From positions 58,196 through 122,195 of the forward strand of contig JNVV01000080.1 of the NCBI GenBank assembly GCA_000733355.1: a stretch of 64,000 nt of DNA, written 5' to 3'. The notes under the pieces are model-generated. The model worked only from the letters and a program-made list of their open reading frames with translations, did no database searches and was not told the origin of the DNA. Of this stretch, positions 20,417-30,950 are shown piece by piece; positions within the stretch are counted from its first letter, which is position 1; each line of letters opens with the position of its first letter. The stretch is from Falciphora oryzae. Lineage: Eukaryota; Ascomycota; Sordariomycetes; Magnaporthales; Magnaporthaceae. The position numbers and the translations under genes are program-made.

Positions 20417-21640
20417 ATGTTGCCACCGATCGACCGCAGCGGCTTCCATCTAGCCATCATCTGTGCGTTGCGCATCGAATCGGACGCTGTGAGGCTCCTC
20501 TTCGACGACATTTACGAGAAAAAGTACGGACGGGAGACCGGCGACACCAACACATACACGACGGGCCGCATCGGGAACCATGCCGTCGTACTCCTCCTAC
20601 TCCCAGGCATGGGGATGGAGGCATCGGCGGCAGGCGCAAGGAGCTTGCAGTCGAGCTATACCAACATCAAACTTGCCCTGACCGTCGGTGTTTGCGGAGG
20701 TCTGCCCCAGATCCGTGGTCGGGACGCCTTTTTGGGTGACGTGATTGTTAGCAAGAGCATCCTCAACCATGACTTCGGCAGGCGATACCCGGACGAGTTC
20801 GTCGTCAGGTCCACTGAGGGCACGCTGGGACAGGCCAACAACGACATCCGCGGGCTGCTCGAGCTGCTGGAAGGGGAAGACGAGCTGGAGCGCCTGCAGA
20901 GAAAGGCGACGGCGAACCTGGTGGCGCTGCAGGCCGCCGCCGTCGAGAAGAAGCGGAAGACCAGCTACAGCCCTCCCCCCGACGCCGCCGACACCATATT
21001 CCCTGCCGAGTACGACCACATCCACCACAAGGAGGACTGCGACGAGTGCGAGGCAGATCCCCCGCGCTTCTGCGAGCCGGCCTCCAAGCTCTCTTGCGAG
21101 GAGGCCGGGTGCGAGACGCCGCGCTGCGCCCCGAGGCAGAACCGGCAGAAGGAGCGCCCGGCGGAGCTCGTACCTCGGGTCTTCATGGGCAGAGTGGCCT
21201 GCGGCAACGCGGTCATGAAGTCGGGCAAGCACCGCGACGCGGTTGCCGAGAAGCACGGCGTGATTGCCTTCGAGATGGAAGGGGCCGGGGCTTGGAAGGA
21301 GGTCCCTTGCATCGTCGTCAAGGGCATCTGTGACTACGCCGACAGCCACAAAAACAAGCAATGGCAGAACTTTGCTGCGGCAACGGCGGCTTCGGTGGCC
21401 GCGGCGATACTTGACCGATACGAGGTGTCAGGCGGCGTCAAACAAAGGAGCTCTGAACCAATGGGCCGCAACAGCACCACGACCAACAGCCACAACGTCA
21501 ACGACAGCCACGTCAACAACAGCCACAAAGTCAACAATAGCCACAACGCCACGACCAATAGCCACAACACCATCACAAACGGGGATGGGGCAGTGGCTGT
21601 GGGTGGCAACGTGGGTGGCAATATCAGTATCGGCAAGTAG
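20417..21640 (+). CDS. PNP-domain (nucleoside-phosphorylase-like) NLR N-terminus, probably first exon of a fusion
   Basis: The ATG at 20417 opens a 407-residue frame. Residues ~10-330 form a PNP_UDP_1-type domain as found at the N-terminus of many fungal NLRs. Visible motifs are FHLAIICALRIESDAVRLLFD, YTTGRIGNHAVVLLLLPGMGMEASA, LALTVGVCGGLP, FLGDVIVSKSI, VIAFEMEGAGAW and IVVKGICDYADSHKNKQWQNFAAATAAS. Between them lies a Cys-rich insert (CDECEADPPRFCEP). The last ~54 residues are Asn/Ser/His repeats. The frame ends TAG at 21638-21640. A phase-1 donor (GTATCG, 21627) inside the last codons could splice to an acceptor at 21884 with a CTAAT branch. That would continue in frame into a NACHT P-loop and then an RdRP. 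I cannot decide between a stand-alone 407-aa protein and the N-terminus of that fusion; NLR logic favours the latter. Confidence 0.8.
   Translation: MLPPIDRSGFHLAIICALRIESDAVRLLFDDIYEKKYGRETGDTNTYTTGRIGNHAVVLLLLPGMGMEASAAGARSLQSSYTNIKLALTVGVCGGLPQIRGRDAFLGDVIVSKSILNHDFGRRYPDEFVVRSTEGTLGQANNDIRGLLELLEGEDELERLQRKATANLVALQAAAVEKKRKTSYSPPPDAADTIFPAEYDHIHHKEDCDECEADPPRFCEPASKLSCEEAGCETPRCAPRQNRQKERPAELVPRVFMGRVACGNAVMKSGKHRDAVAEKHGVIAFEMEGAGAWKEVPCIVVKGICDYADSHKNKQWQNFAAATAASVAAAILDRYEVSGGVKQRSSEPMGRNSTTTNSHNVNDSHVNNSHKVNNSHNATTNSHNTITNGDGAVAVGGNVGGNISIGK
21466..21637 (+). other. Asn/Ser/His-rich low-complexity repeat in the PNP protein tail
   Basis: The codons here give repeated NSHN, NDSHV, NNSHK and NNSHN-type units at about 6-8-residue spacing, then a Gly/Val-rich GDGAVAVGGNVGGN end. 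Such Asn-rich repeats in NLR proteins can be amyloid-forming linkers; that is inference from composition only. Confidence 0.6.
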
Positions 21641-21884
21641 TTTGAATCTTGTTTAGAAATTATCAATTGCTCAACCCATCGAACTACCACTCTGTGGGAC
21701 ATACGCCCCAAGAAGCCCAAGTCTTCGGATGACGGCGACGACTCTTCAGACTGAAGGGCAGGCAAGGAGGCTGACCAGCTAAATAGACCAGCGAACTCAA
21801 ATCTACGCGGCATGTTAGTTTCCATTTCCCATTGTAATCAACATTGACTTATTTTCACTTTTCAAATCTAATCGTATCGCTCAG

Positions 21885-24800
21885 ACACACATGAACCTCC
21901 ACAGCCATCAAAAGATTCCCTCAGATCGCTCGCCTTTCCGCAAATGCACAATCGCTCCCATGACATTGACCGCGCCGTCACGGGGACATGCGAGTGGCTG
22001 CTTGGACACGAGAAGTATCGGACATGGGCCGCTCGCGATCGAGACCTGCTCTGGATTAAGGGGAAGCCGGGCTCCGGGAAGTCGACATTGCTAAAATACG
22101 CCCTTGACAATGGAGCCGTGCCCAGCGCCGGAGATACTACCCTCGTTCTCCCGTTCTTCTTCCACGATCGCGGTCATGAACTCGAAAGGAAGCCGGTGCC
22201 GGGCCCTCCACAGAAGCGCAATCAGCTTCAGGAGCGCTTGGATTTGGTTTGGCGTATGTGCTTCTGCAATTATGTATTTGATATCTCTTCTTCCGTTCAC
22301 CGGCGTTGCTTCGAGTCTAATTTCAAACAGCCAGTTTCCCCGACTGGCTTAGGGCGGCACCACTGGCAGTCGCCTGGGAGGTCTGTCGCGTTGCTCTTCA
22401 CTGTGGAGTTGATCCCAGCAAGGTCAAGGGAATGGCATATGACCCGAGCTGGGTCGAGCAGAAGAAGCTCTGGTCTGCATTGTACCAACGCTCTGAATTT
22501 CAACCCCATGCTTTTCCGGAGCAGTCGCCCCCGCTCGCCTGGGCCGCCGCCCTGGACTCGTTCAAAAGCCGAGATCAGACCGTCGTCCTTTCAGCCAGCC
22601 TGGACTTCAACATGGCCTCGTCCGGCCCACTCTTCGTCCTAAAGATGCTTCCACTGAACCTCGACGACTCGCACCGTCTAAGTAGACGCTTCGGCTCGGA
22701 CCGCTTTCTTGAGATTCTATACCCCTCGCCAAACTCGGCCAACGTCCCATCAGCGCTTCGAGGTGAAGATGCCCGAGAGGCTGCGAATAAGTGGCTCGCG
22801 CGAGGCCGCCATTGGCTGGTCGGCAGACAGTGGGTGTCTTTTTACACCAAAGATGCCGGGTACAAACATCCTGCGACCGACGTGAAGCTTGGGCCAGAAT
22901 CACTCAAAGCGGTGTTCAAAGACAGGACGTACTTCTTCGCCGTTGACGGCCACGGCTTCCGGACCCCCTCTCCAAGGGACAGCTTGCCGCCTAAGGACCA
23001 AAAAGTCACAGGGAGGACTAGACTGTCGGTGCATAGGATGGTAGACTGGCTGCTACAGATCCGGGAGAACACAGATCAGCCATACTTGAAGCTATTCTCC
23101 CGCATTAACCTTGGTACGTCTCCTCTTTTGTTCACTTCGAGTGGGTCGGGAGAGGTAGAATAATTAGGCTGCTGACCTCTTGCACAGGACTGAGCAAAAC
23201 GTATCCAACGGTCACGTTTGAGTCCCGCCAAATCCGCGCACAGCCAGAGGACCTCCTTTCACCCAAGGGCAAAGTCATGAACGACGGCGTTGGCCTGATG
23301 TCTCGCTCTGTCGCTCGTAAGATACAAAAGATCCTGGGCCTCACCATTCTTCCCTGCGCAGTTCAAGGGCGTCTTGGCAGTGCCAAGGGGATGTGGATCA
23401 TCGACATTGAAGACCTCAGCGGCAAGGATTGGATCGAGACCTACCCTTCCCAGCGCAAATGGGTCTGTGACGTCAGCGACCCCGACCATCGTACGCTGGA
23501 GGTGTGGAGCCATGCGTCGGAGCTTCATTCCGCTCGCCTTAACCTCCAGTTCCTGCCAGTGCTGGAAGACAGGAGTAGAGACAAGGCTGCCTTCCGCAGT
23601 GCTGTTAGAGACTTGCTCGAGGAAAACCTCCAGGCCGAGCTAGAGGGCCTTCGGGTGGCCTTGAACAGGCCAATCCAGCATCGGCAGTGGGTTCACGAGA
23701 ATTCCACAAATCGTGACACTCGCATCCGATACGGCGAAGTTCCGTTTCTTGGGGGCATTCCCGACAAAGACGAGGAAACCATGGACATGATGCTGGATCA
23801 TGGCTTCGATCCCAAGAAGCAAAAGTACCTGCAGGATCTGGCCTGGGTACTTCAGAAGCAGAAGTGTGAGACTTTAAAGAAGAAGCTCAACATCAGCGTT
23901 GGGAGATCCACCTACATGTACATGGTTGTGGACTTTTGGGGTCTCCTGGAGGAGGATGAGGTGCACATCTGCTTCTCCAACAAGCTCCAGGTTGGCGACT
24001 TTGCAGATACGCTGCTCGACGGCATTGACCTGCTGTTGGCACGGTCCCCGGCTCACTACGTCAGCGACATCCAGAAGGTCAAGGCAGTCTTCAAGTCCGC
24101 CCTCAAGGATCTGAAAGATGTCATCGTCCTCCCGCGCAAAGGCAATGTGGCACTCGCCGACAAGCTTTCCGGAGGCGATTATGACGGAGACATGGCCTGG
24201 GTATGCTGGGACCAGGCCATCGTGTCCAACTTTATCAACGCCCCCCTGCCTCACCCGCCCGACCTCTTCAAGATGGGATATCTCAACAAGATCAAGGAAA
24301 AAATGGAGGACCTCGTCATGGAACACGGATTGGAGGTCGCCACGTCGGAGCTGATCGAGCGCAGCTTCTTGTTCAACATGCGACAAAACTACCTTGGCAT
24401 CTGCACCAACTTTAAGGAGAAGCTCTGCTACAAGCGACGCAACGTGCACGACGGCTGTGCCGTTCTTCTCAGCACGCTCCTGAGCAATCTTGTCGACCAA
24501 TCCAAGCAGGGGATCGGGTTCTCAGCCAGCCAGTGGCGACGGTTGAAGGCCGACCTCGGTGAGGACAGGGAGCTGGACCTGCCGCTCTACAAGGAAGGAA
24601 ACTGGGCCGGGGTTAGCGAGCCCAACCACATCATCGACTACCTCAAGTTCTCGGTCGCCAAGCCGCTGATAGACCGCGAGCTGGGCGCATTCCACAAGGC
24701 GATCAGCAGCGGAAAGACTACGCGGGGTGTCAATGATCTCTCCGCCTCGCCATCCAAACCCGGAAGCGGCGAGGCGGCTGATGATGGCAGCAGCGAGGCG

Positions 24801-25418
24801 CACTATTACGACGCTGATCTGACAGAGTACTTCAACGAGTTCAGCAAGATGGAGTCGGCTTCGGTCAAGAAGCTACTAGCGAGCCTCAAGAGGGACATCT
24901 ACATGGTCGAGAACGAGTGGAAGCGGGCGATGGCGTCGACAAACGAGGCTGGCACTGGCGAGGGCGTCAACAAAAGCGGCGGCGACGCCGACTTCCGGCG
25001 CAAGGTGCTCGAGGTGTACGGCATGTGGTGCGGGATCCAGCCGGACAAGGAGGCGCACAAGGCGCTGGCCGACTCCAAGGTCGTGGCGATGCTGGAGCAG
25101 CCGTTCCTGCACCCGGAGGCCAGCCAGTGGGCGCTGCTGCGGGCGTCGGCGGCGTTCAAGCTGCTCTACCGCACCGGCCACAAGTTCGTCTGGCGCATGG
25201 CGGGCAGGCAGCTCATGCGCCTCAAGTCGCTGGCGGTGGCGAAGCGGGAAGGAGGAGGACCGGCCCTGGCGGTCGTGCCGGGCATGTACGTGGCGCTCCG
25301 GCCTGACGGCAAGCTCATCAAGCAGCTCGTCGCGAGGGAGGAGGGCAGCGGGTCCCAGTACACGGGCGCCGACGGTGGTGACGACGGGTCGGATTATGGG
25401 GATGATGGCTGGGACTGA
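21885..25418 (+). CDS. QDE-1-type RNA-dependent RNA polymerase with an N-terminal NACHT P-loop segment
   Basis: Exons: 21885-22253, 22331-23113 and 23188-25418, with introns of 77 bp (GTATGT, CTAAT branch) and 74 bp (GTACGT, CTGAC branch). The first exon reads SLAFPQMHNRSHDIDRAVTG, then LLWIKGKPGSGKSTLLKYAL (Walker A). This is the start of a fungal NACHT module and breaks off after FFFHDRGHELE. It then runs without a stop into RdRP sequence: QERLDLVW joins across intron 1 to PSFPDWLRAAPLAVAWEVCRV. The catalytic double-psi beta-barrel signature GGDYDGDMAW has its DxDxD aspartates at 24177-24191, intact. The RdRP part is about 1000 residues, the size of the crystallised QDE-1 catalytic core; the usual N-terminal extension is replaced by NLR sequence. 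Alone it starts at ATG 21944. With 20417-21626 as first exon the total is 4593 nt, a 1530-residue PNP-NACHT-RdRP protein. RdRPs of this family make dsRNA/aRNA for quelling-type silencing. Confidence 0.8.
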
Positions 25419-25807
25419 TTTTTGCTCATTTCTGGGGGAGACTGACAGGGCTTGGTTAGTTGCTGTCCTGTTGGTGCGTTTGGATTTCGGTCTGCTCAAT
25501 ACCTTTACGTCGAGTTTCCTTGGTTTCCTTTGTTGGATTGCCTTTTCTTCCTTTTTTATTTTTCTCATCACCCGTTTCCTCACCCCTTGTTTGCTCGTAC
25601 TTCTTTTCCGACTTGTTGGATTTCTTTCCTATTGTGATCCTCTCCTTACCACGTTTTTCCTTCTTGGAACCATTTCCTTTCGTGACTCTACCTGTCCCTT
25701 TTTTTCTGTCCTTGTTGTGGGAGAAGTTCGTCGTGGCGCGAGTTGGTCAAGACGTTTGTCCGTTGTGGTGCCGTTAATGGGAAATTGGACCATGTCCAAG
25801 CTGAAAT

Positions 25808-25832
25808 CCCGCTGAACTTAAGTATATCAATA
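25808..25832 (+). other. 25-nt piece of the 5' end of 28S rDNA
   Basis: The stretch starting CCCGCTGAACTTAAG matches the universally conserved start of fungal large-subunit rRNA over 25 bases with one difference (C to T, in a CpA context). Neither the upstream 5.8S/ITS2 side nor the downstream D1 region is present, so it is a stray fragment, not an rRNA gene. Confidence 0.6.
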
Positions 25833-26321
25833 CTGTCATTGGCCTGAAGTTGAGGCCTTGGGCTCTGCGTCTTTCTGCCGCAGCAGGCTGGTCTCCTGCC
25901 GGGACAGACCTGGGTGCGAGAACCAAGAGAGAATGCAGGCGGTGGAGTAGCCGGGCTGCTGTCCGCGGAGGCCAAAGAACGCGGGCGGCCGAAGGCTCTC
26001 TGCTACGAGGACATTCAGCTAATGATAGTCCGTCATCCGGGAACGGGACGGGCAACCCCCGCGATGGCCATTAAGTTTGTCCATCACAAGGGCTCGGACA
26101 ACAGGCCAAAACCGTAAGTTTTACGCCTGCCGCACGCGATCCATGTAATCTCATCTACTTCTTCGACTATCTTCTTCTTCTACTACTAACCACGTCTAAA
26201 AGTGCACGGTTTTGCGGCGAGTAGGATCGTACCTTTTTGCGGGCCGCAAGCTGTAAAAGTACTTGATTCCTTAACAATTTGGTAGTGCAGAGGTAATTTT
26301 TGCGGGAAAATACCCCGGCGC
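25833..26321. other. No gene recognised
   Basis: Short overlapping frames only; no domain or repeat identified before the LTR at 26322. Confidence 0.4.
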
Positions 26322-26544
26322 TGTCACGGCACCAACGAGGGCGAAGAGGCCGAGCTGCAACAAACCCTCAGGTTGATTTGGCTATCTAGAGTTAAGGAAC
26401 AAAAAAGGAAGAGTTTGTGCGTTGCACCTGTTCGGATCGATTGCCTTAGGTAGGGCAATCGAGCCGAGCTCCACTTGTCGCACGGATCTGCCAGGCGCCC
26501 GTGCAACAGGTGGCCGAGCCCTACCAAGGCTACGTGCCATAACA
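26322..26544 (+). repeat. Solo LTR, family 5 (copy a)
   Basis: Begins TGTCACGGCACCAACGAGG and ends CTACGTGCCATAACA. An inverted, well-conserved copy lies at 56179-56412. Flanks GGCGC and GGGCC do not match. The ends TG...CA support an LTR; size is about 223 bp. Confidence 0.7.
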
Positions 26545-26660
26545 GGGCCCACATCGTCAAATCTTACACGTACTTCTTTTTTACGGGATTCCATCAATTT
26601 TGATCCGTTTTCCTTACTTATTTCTGCGTTGCAAAGCTGAGATGCCGAAAACAGTATACA

Positions 26661-26950
26661 TGTTGGTGGGAGTAGGTACTCCTGTAGGCACGGAGATCTC
26701 CAAATGGGGTGAACAACGATCCCTAGCTCTGAGGAATGGATAATCTATTGTGCACGAAACGGAAAGGATCTATCTGCCAGAGAGGGAGCAAGAGGGAGGC
26801 TATATATACACGTCCTGGATCGGCCAAAGGCCATTCCCCTGCTCGCGGGCCCACCGGCCCTCAGATCCCGTGATCTCTGATCACGGGACCGGAGGATCCA
26901 GGCCTCTCTGTCGCTTGCCGATTGCCTGCGGCAGTCAACACAATCCAACA
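26661..26950 (+). repeat. Solo LTR, family 6 (copy a)
   Basis: Begins TGTTGGTGGGAGTAGG and ends CAATCCAACA, so the ends are a short inverted repeat. It contains a TATATATA box near 26801. It is homologous to 50853-51152 and, partly, to about 50683-50850. No target duplication is evident. Confidence 0.75.
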
Positions 26951-27000
26951 GGAACCAAATATTTGCAACGTTCAATTCTATTCAAACACCTCCTGTCGAA

Positions 27001-28688
27001 CTAGCAGTTTTGCGATAGCGAGTTCGTCTTATAGAGAGCCGAGACAACATCGCCGCCAGCCTTGGGCAGGGCGATGTTGAAGGTCGTGCTCCAGCCCTGC
27101 GCCTCGAGTGGCATCTCAGCCGAGTACAGCGAATAGGGCCCGCGGGTAGTGCCCAGCGGCTTCATCTCGACCTTCTCCATATTAAGTCTGGGCAGTACCA
27201 CGTTTGGCAGCTTGACCTTGTGTGCCAGGTTGACCACGGGCGCCCCCTGTCCTCCGCGCACACCCGCCGTCACCCGCATCGTCATGTTGCCGTCGACGAC
27301 CTGCGTGTTGAGGCACGAGTCCGCCTGCAGGAACAGCAGGCCGCTCTGCGCCGGGTAGCCGCCCGCGCTGCTGCCGCTGTTGTCGAACGTCTTGGTGCTG
27401 TTGTCGGCCGCGCTGGTCAGCTTGATGTTAAACGACGAGATGCCCGCCTCAGCGTCCAGCTTGGTGGCGAAGTCGAACCAAGTGAACTCCTCCTGGAAGA
27501 AGCCGTGCGACTGCCCGTTGCGGAACCGCGACCGCGTCGCCGCCACGGCCGACCGGTTGCCGGTACGGTCGGCCACGTCGAGCGCCACCGAAAGCGCCTC
27601 GGCGTCCCTGCCCGTTGTCCGCACGCGCACACGGCCCTCGAAGGCGATGGACGCCGAGCCCGCGTCCAGCTGCAGCTTTTCGATATACGGCTTGACCTCC
27701 TGCAGCTCGATAGGCTCGCTCAGCCGCACGTCCTTGGGCACCGTGTCGATCATGCGGCCTAGCAGCGAGCCGCACGTGCTGCTAAAGCTGGCCGGGTCGG
27801 CGAGCGCGCGCATGGTGGCGTTGTTGCCGTCGGCGCCGAAGACGCGCTTGTCCGAGTTGGTCGTCTCGTTCTTGCCGAACACGAGCGGGTTGACGCCGTC
27901 GCCCTCGAGGTACTCGTTGACCACGGCCGGGTCGAACTGCGCCGACGTGCGGTCAAAGACCGCCACGTTGGCCGCGCTCGGCGCGCCTTCGACGAGGTCC
28001 GGGAAGTCGACGCTGTGCACCTGGCCGATGGAGTGGCCGCACGCAACCAGGCCGATCATCTCCTGGCGCGTGAAGCCCATGCGGTCGAACGCCGCGACCA
28101 TGGTGTCGATGTGGTCGGTGTGCTTGGGCACGCCCAGGGGCCCCGCGGCGCGCGCGTCGATGCGACCCGCGCGGAAGGGGATCTTGGGCCCGCCGCAGGA
28201 CGCGATGGACGCGACGACGCCCAGGGCGATGAGGTCCGAGGCGGACACGTCCGGGGTCACAAACTCGAACAGGTCTGAGAGCGTATGCTCAAAGGCCGCG
28301 CCCTCGTTCTCCTCCCGATCGACCTCGTACATGATGGAGGCGTCGAGGCCGCCGGTGCCGGCGGAGGCATCGTGGGTCGCCATATCGTGGAACGCCGTCC
28401 GCACCCACTCGGCCGAGTTCTGCTTGCCGACCTGGTTGGACCCGAAGCCGCAAGGCACGACAACTGTCAAGGACAAGGTCAGTGGCGGCAGCAGTGGTGT
28501 TGTCATACAGAAACAAAATACTCACGGTCGGTGAAGCCGGGCCGGATCATGCCGTTCTGCATGGCGATCATGTCCTCGAGCACATCAAACTGCGAGGGCC
28601 AGACGTAGGCGCCCTGGGCCTGGCCCATAACGCCCGCCAGGGCCAGAAGGGCCAGCTTGGTTACCCTTACCGACTCGCGTGTCATCAT
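27001..28688 (-). CDS. Secreted class II-like fungal heme peroxidase (541 aa)
   Basis: Exons 28688-28526 and 28463-27001 (TAG) join over a 62-bp intron (GTGAGT...AG). Residues 1 to about 26 are a signal peptide (hydrophobic LALLALAGVMGQAQG). The plant-peroxidase-fold core follows. The distal site EWVRTAFHDM gives Arg76 and His80. A GTGGLDASIMYE calcium/heme-pocket segment follows, and MIGLVACGHSIGQVHS gives the proximal His198. The C-terminal ~250 residues, rich in beta-type sequence with N-glycosylation sites (NMT, NRS, NST), are an extension beyond the peroxidase domain. It should oxidise substrates with H2O2 outside the cell; the substrate is unknown. No Mn-site or exposed catalytic Trp can be claimed from the sequence alone. 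No stops or frameshifts are seen, so it looks functional. Confidence 0.85.
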
Positions 28689-29318
28689 GGCTGTCTGAAG
28701 GTATTTTTACGTAGAGAGATAGATCGATCTCTCGTAGCGAATGTGGGAGTAGCTCTCTAGTAACGAGCGTTAGAGCGGCTCTCGAATAGCGAATGGAGGA
28801 TGATGCACACGAAGGGTTGTCGGAGCATACACGATCATGCTTCTTCCACGCAGCCCCAGCCGGGCGGCACGCTTTTTAATGTCTCTCATCGTCGTCACCC
28901 CTTTTCCTTTCAATGCCGACTTGGGCGGGCCGGGCCCACTGCTCGTCGGGCTTCCCGCTTTCGTATCCTCAATCCTGGGTAGCTGACTTGGGTCTATACG
29001 AACTTGAGTGACGTCTGTCGACCCATAGCTTGGTCCGCCCGAGCGCCTCCAACGCGCAATATGGATTCGGCACCCTTAAAGCTGCTGCTGGGGCTTGTTA
29101 TGGGTGGAGAGGCGGGAAAACGTGCTCCTTCCAGCGCGACGGGGTGGTGCTGGATCGAGTGTCCGTGCAACCAATCAAGAAGCGGATAATCTGTTTGCAT
29201 CTCGTATTTTTTTTTTTTTTTTTTTTTCAGCAAGACGGCCCCACTAAAGTCCCCCAGCTTTTCCAGGCCCATCAGTGGGGACTTGGCAGGGGTTAAAAAA
29301 GGGATGAGAGAGGTCACT
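28689..29318. other. Peroxidase promoter side and unassigned sequence
   Basis: Near 28700-28800 short imperfect repeats of a CTCTCG/TAGCGAATG type occur upstream of the peroxidase. A poly-T tract lies at about 29206-29228. No gene is seen before the NLR remnant. Confidence 0.45.
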
Positions 29319-30950
29319 AGCGGATAAGCAGACACCTCGAGAGATTGAGGCCGCTCTGGCGGATAAGAACAAGACGTACGAGAAGCCGTACGAAAACACC
29401 ATAAAGCGCATCGAGGGTTCCGGCCAGGCTCAATTTGCCAAGAAAGCCTTGTCGTGGGTCGTGTGCGCAATGCGCCCGCTTACGACGTCGGAGCTTCTGC
29501 ACGCCCTCGCTATAAACCTCGGAGACACAGTTTTGGACGAGCGCAATATCCCCGACATGGACGGGGTCATATCAGCTTGTGCTGGCCTGTTGACGGTCGA
29601 TGAGGGAAGCGGTGTCGTCCGCCTCATCCACTACACCGCCCACGAGTATTTAGCAAATGGCTCCGGCAACAAGACCCTCCTCTCAGATGCCGAGGCGTAC
29701 ATCGCAGGCATATGCACCACCTACCTGTCCTTTGACGACTTTGAGAGAGGCTTCTGCGCTACGGACGCCGGTCTCGAGGCCCGGTTGTCGAAGCACCCTC
29801 TTTATCGTTACGTGGCGCGCAATTGGGGATATCACGCTCGTGAGGCCTCCCTGTCGCCAAGCGATAGCAGCCTCCGAATCTTTTTGAGCAGCGCATCCAA
29901 GATGGAATCCGCGGGCCAGGCGATGATGGCCATTAGGGAGCGGAGCCCCTGGGCCGGCTACAGCCAGGAGGCCCCCAGGGGGGTAACGGGCCTGCATCTG
30001 ACTGCACGCTTCGGCGCCGCAAACATCGTCTCGGACCTCCTCACCCGGTGCGAGGCCGGAGATTGCGATGCACAAGAAAGCCACCACCGAACTCCGCTCA
30101 TGTGAGTGGTAGCGTTAAGCAACCTCGGGATCGCGCGGATGCTCGACGCGGGCGCAGACCCCAACTTGAAAGACAAGGACGGTCGAACGCCGCTATCCCT
30201 AGCCGCCGAGAACGGTTTCGCGGACATCGTGAGACGCTGCTGAAGGAGGAGAGGCTCACCATGCGCGGTGATTCGCAAAGGGACGAAGCAGGCCTCCTGC
30301 CGCTCTTTTGGGCGGCCCGCAACGGCCACGTCGATGTTGTGAGGATGCTGCTGGCGCGATCGAGCCTCGAAGGCGGGGAGGCAGACAACCCTCTCTTATG
30401 GGCCGTCCTGCAAGACAACGAGGCAGTCGTCAAGACCATTTCGGAGGCTGCCCTCCGGGGGGCGGGCCCGGGCTGGGGAGAGAGAATAGCACCCAAGGCG
30501 CTGTGCTTGGCGGCAGAGATCGGCCGGGTGCCCATATTTACCCACCTCCTATCCGCTCTCGGGGGCGACGTCAACTGCCGCGGTGACAACGGGAGGACGC
30601 CACTGATGCAAGCCGCTCTTAAAGGCCGCGATGAGATGGCCGGGTGCTACTCCATTTCGGCGCCGATCCCAGTATAAGTGATCAAAGTGGTCGGACTGCC
30701 TTTTCCCTAGCCGCCGCATTCGGCCAGGATGCCGTGGTCAGCCTGCTCCTCCTTCGTGCACCGGTCGAGGTCGAGGTCGACGGCGCGGACAGGAACGGCC
30801 GGACCCCGCTATCACTGGCCGCGGAAAACGGACACGAGGCCGTCGTGCAGGCGCTGCTGGGGCTCGAGGGCGACGTGGTGAGCGTCGACGCGCGGGACAA
30901 GGCGCGGCTTATGTTGAGACCAAGTCTGCTTTTCTGGAAAGCAGTAAAAA
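29319..30950 (+). pseudogene. NACHT-ankyrin NLR remnant
   Basis: The plus strand starts inside the region following NACHT (YENTIKRIEG, KKALSWVVCAMRPLTTSELLHALAI, VISACAGLLTVDEGSGVVRLIHYTAHEYL). It continues into ankyrin repeats (GVTGLHLTARFGAANIVSDLL, DGRTPLSLAAENG, NGRTPLMQAALKGR, GRTAFSLAAAFGQDAVVSLLL). Breaks: an in-frame TGA near 30103 and frame changes near 30233 and 30645. The N-terminal domain and NACHT P-loop are missing. It is a 5'-truncated pseudogene of the same general class as 16030-16980. Confidence 0.8.

Noticed and set aside
25420..25800. Hydrophobic plus-strand frame after the RdRP stop (FFLFYFSHHPF...)
   Set aside because: It is T-rich 3' UTR sequence that gives Phe/Leu/Ser-rich frames in all three phases; no gene-like motif.
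25808..25832. A functional rRNA gene
   Set aside because: Only 25 bases match and no 5.8S, ITS2 or D1/D2 sequence surrounds them.
27380..28534. Plus-strand open frame of about 384 codons
   Set aside because: It lies exactly opposite the peroxidase. Only the minus strand has the peroxidase catalytic motifs and a phase-consistent intron.
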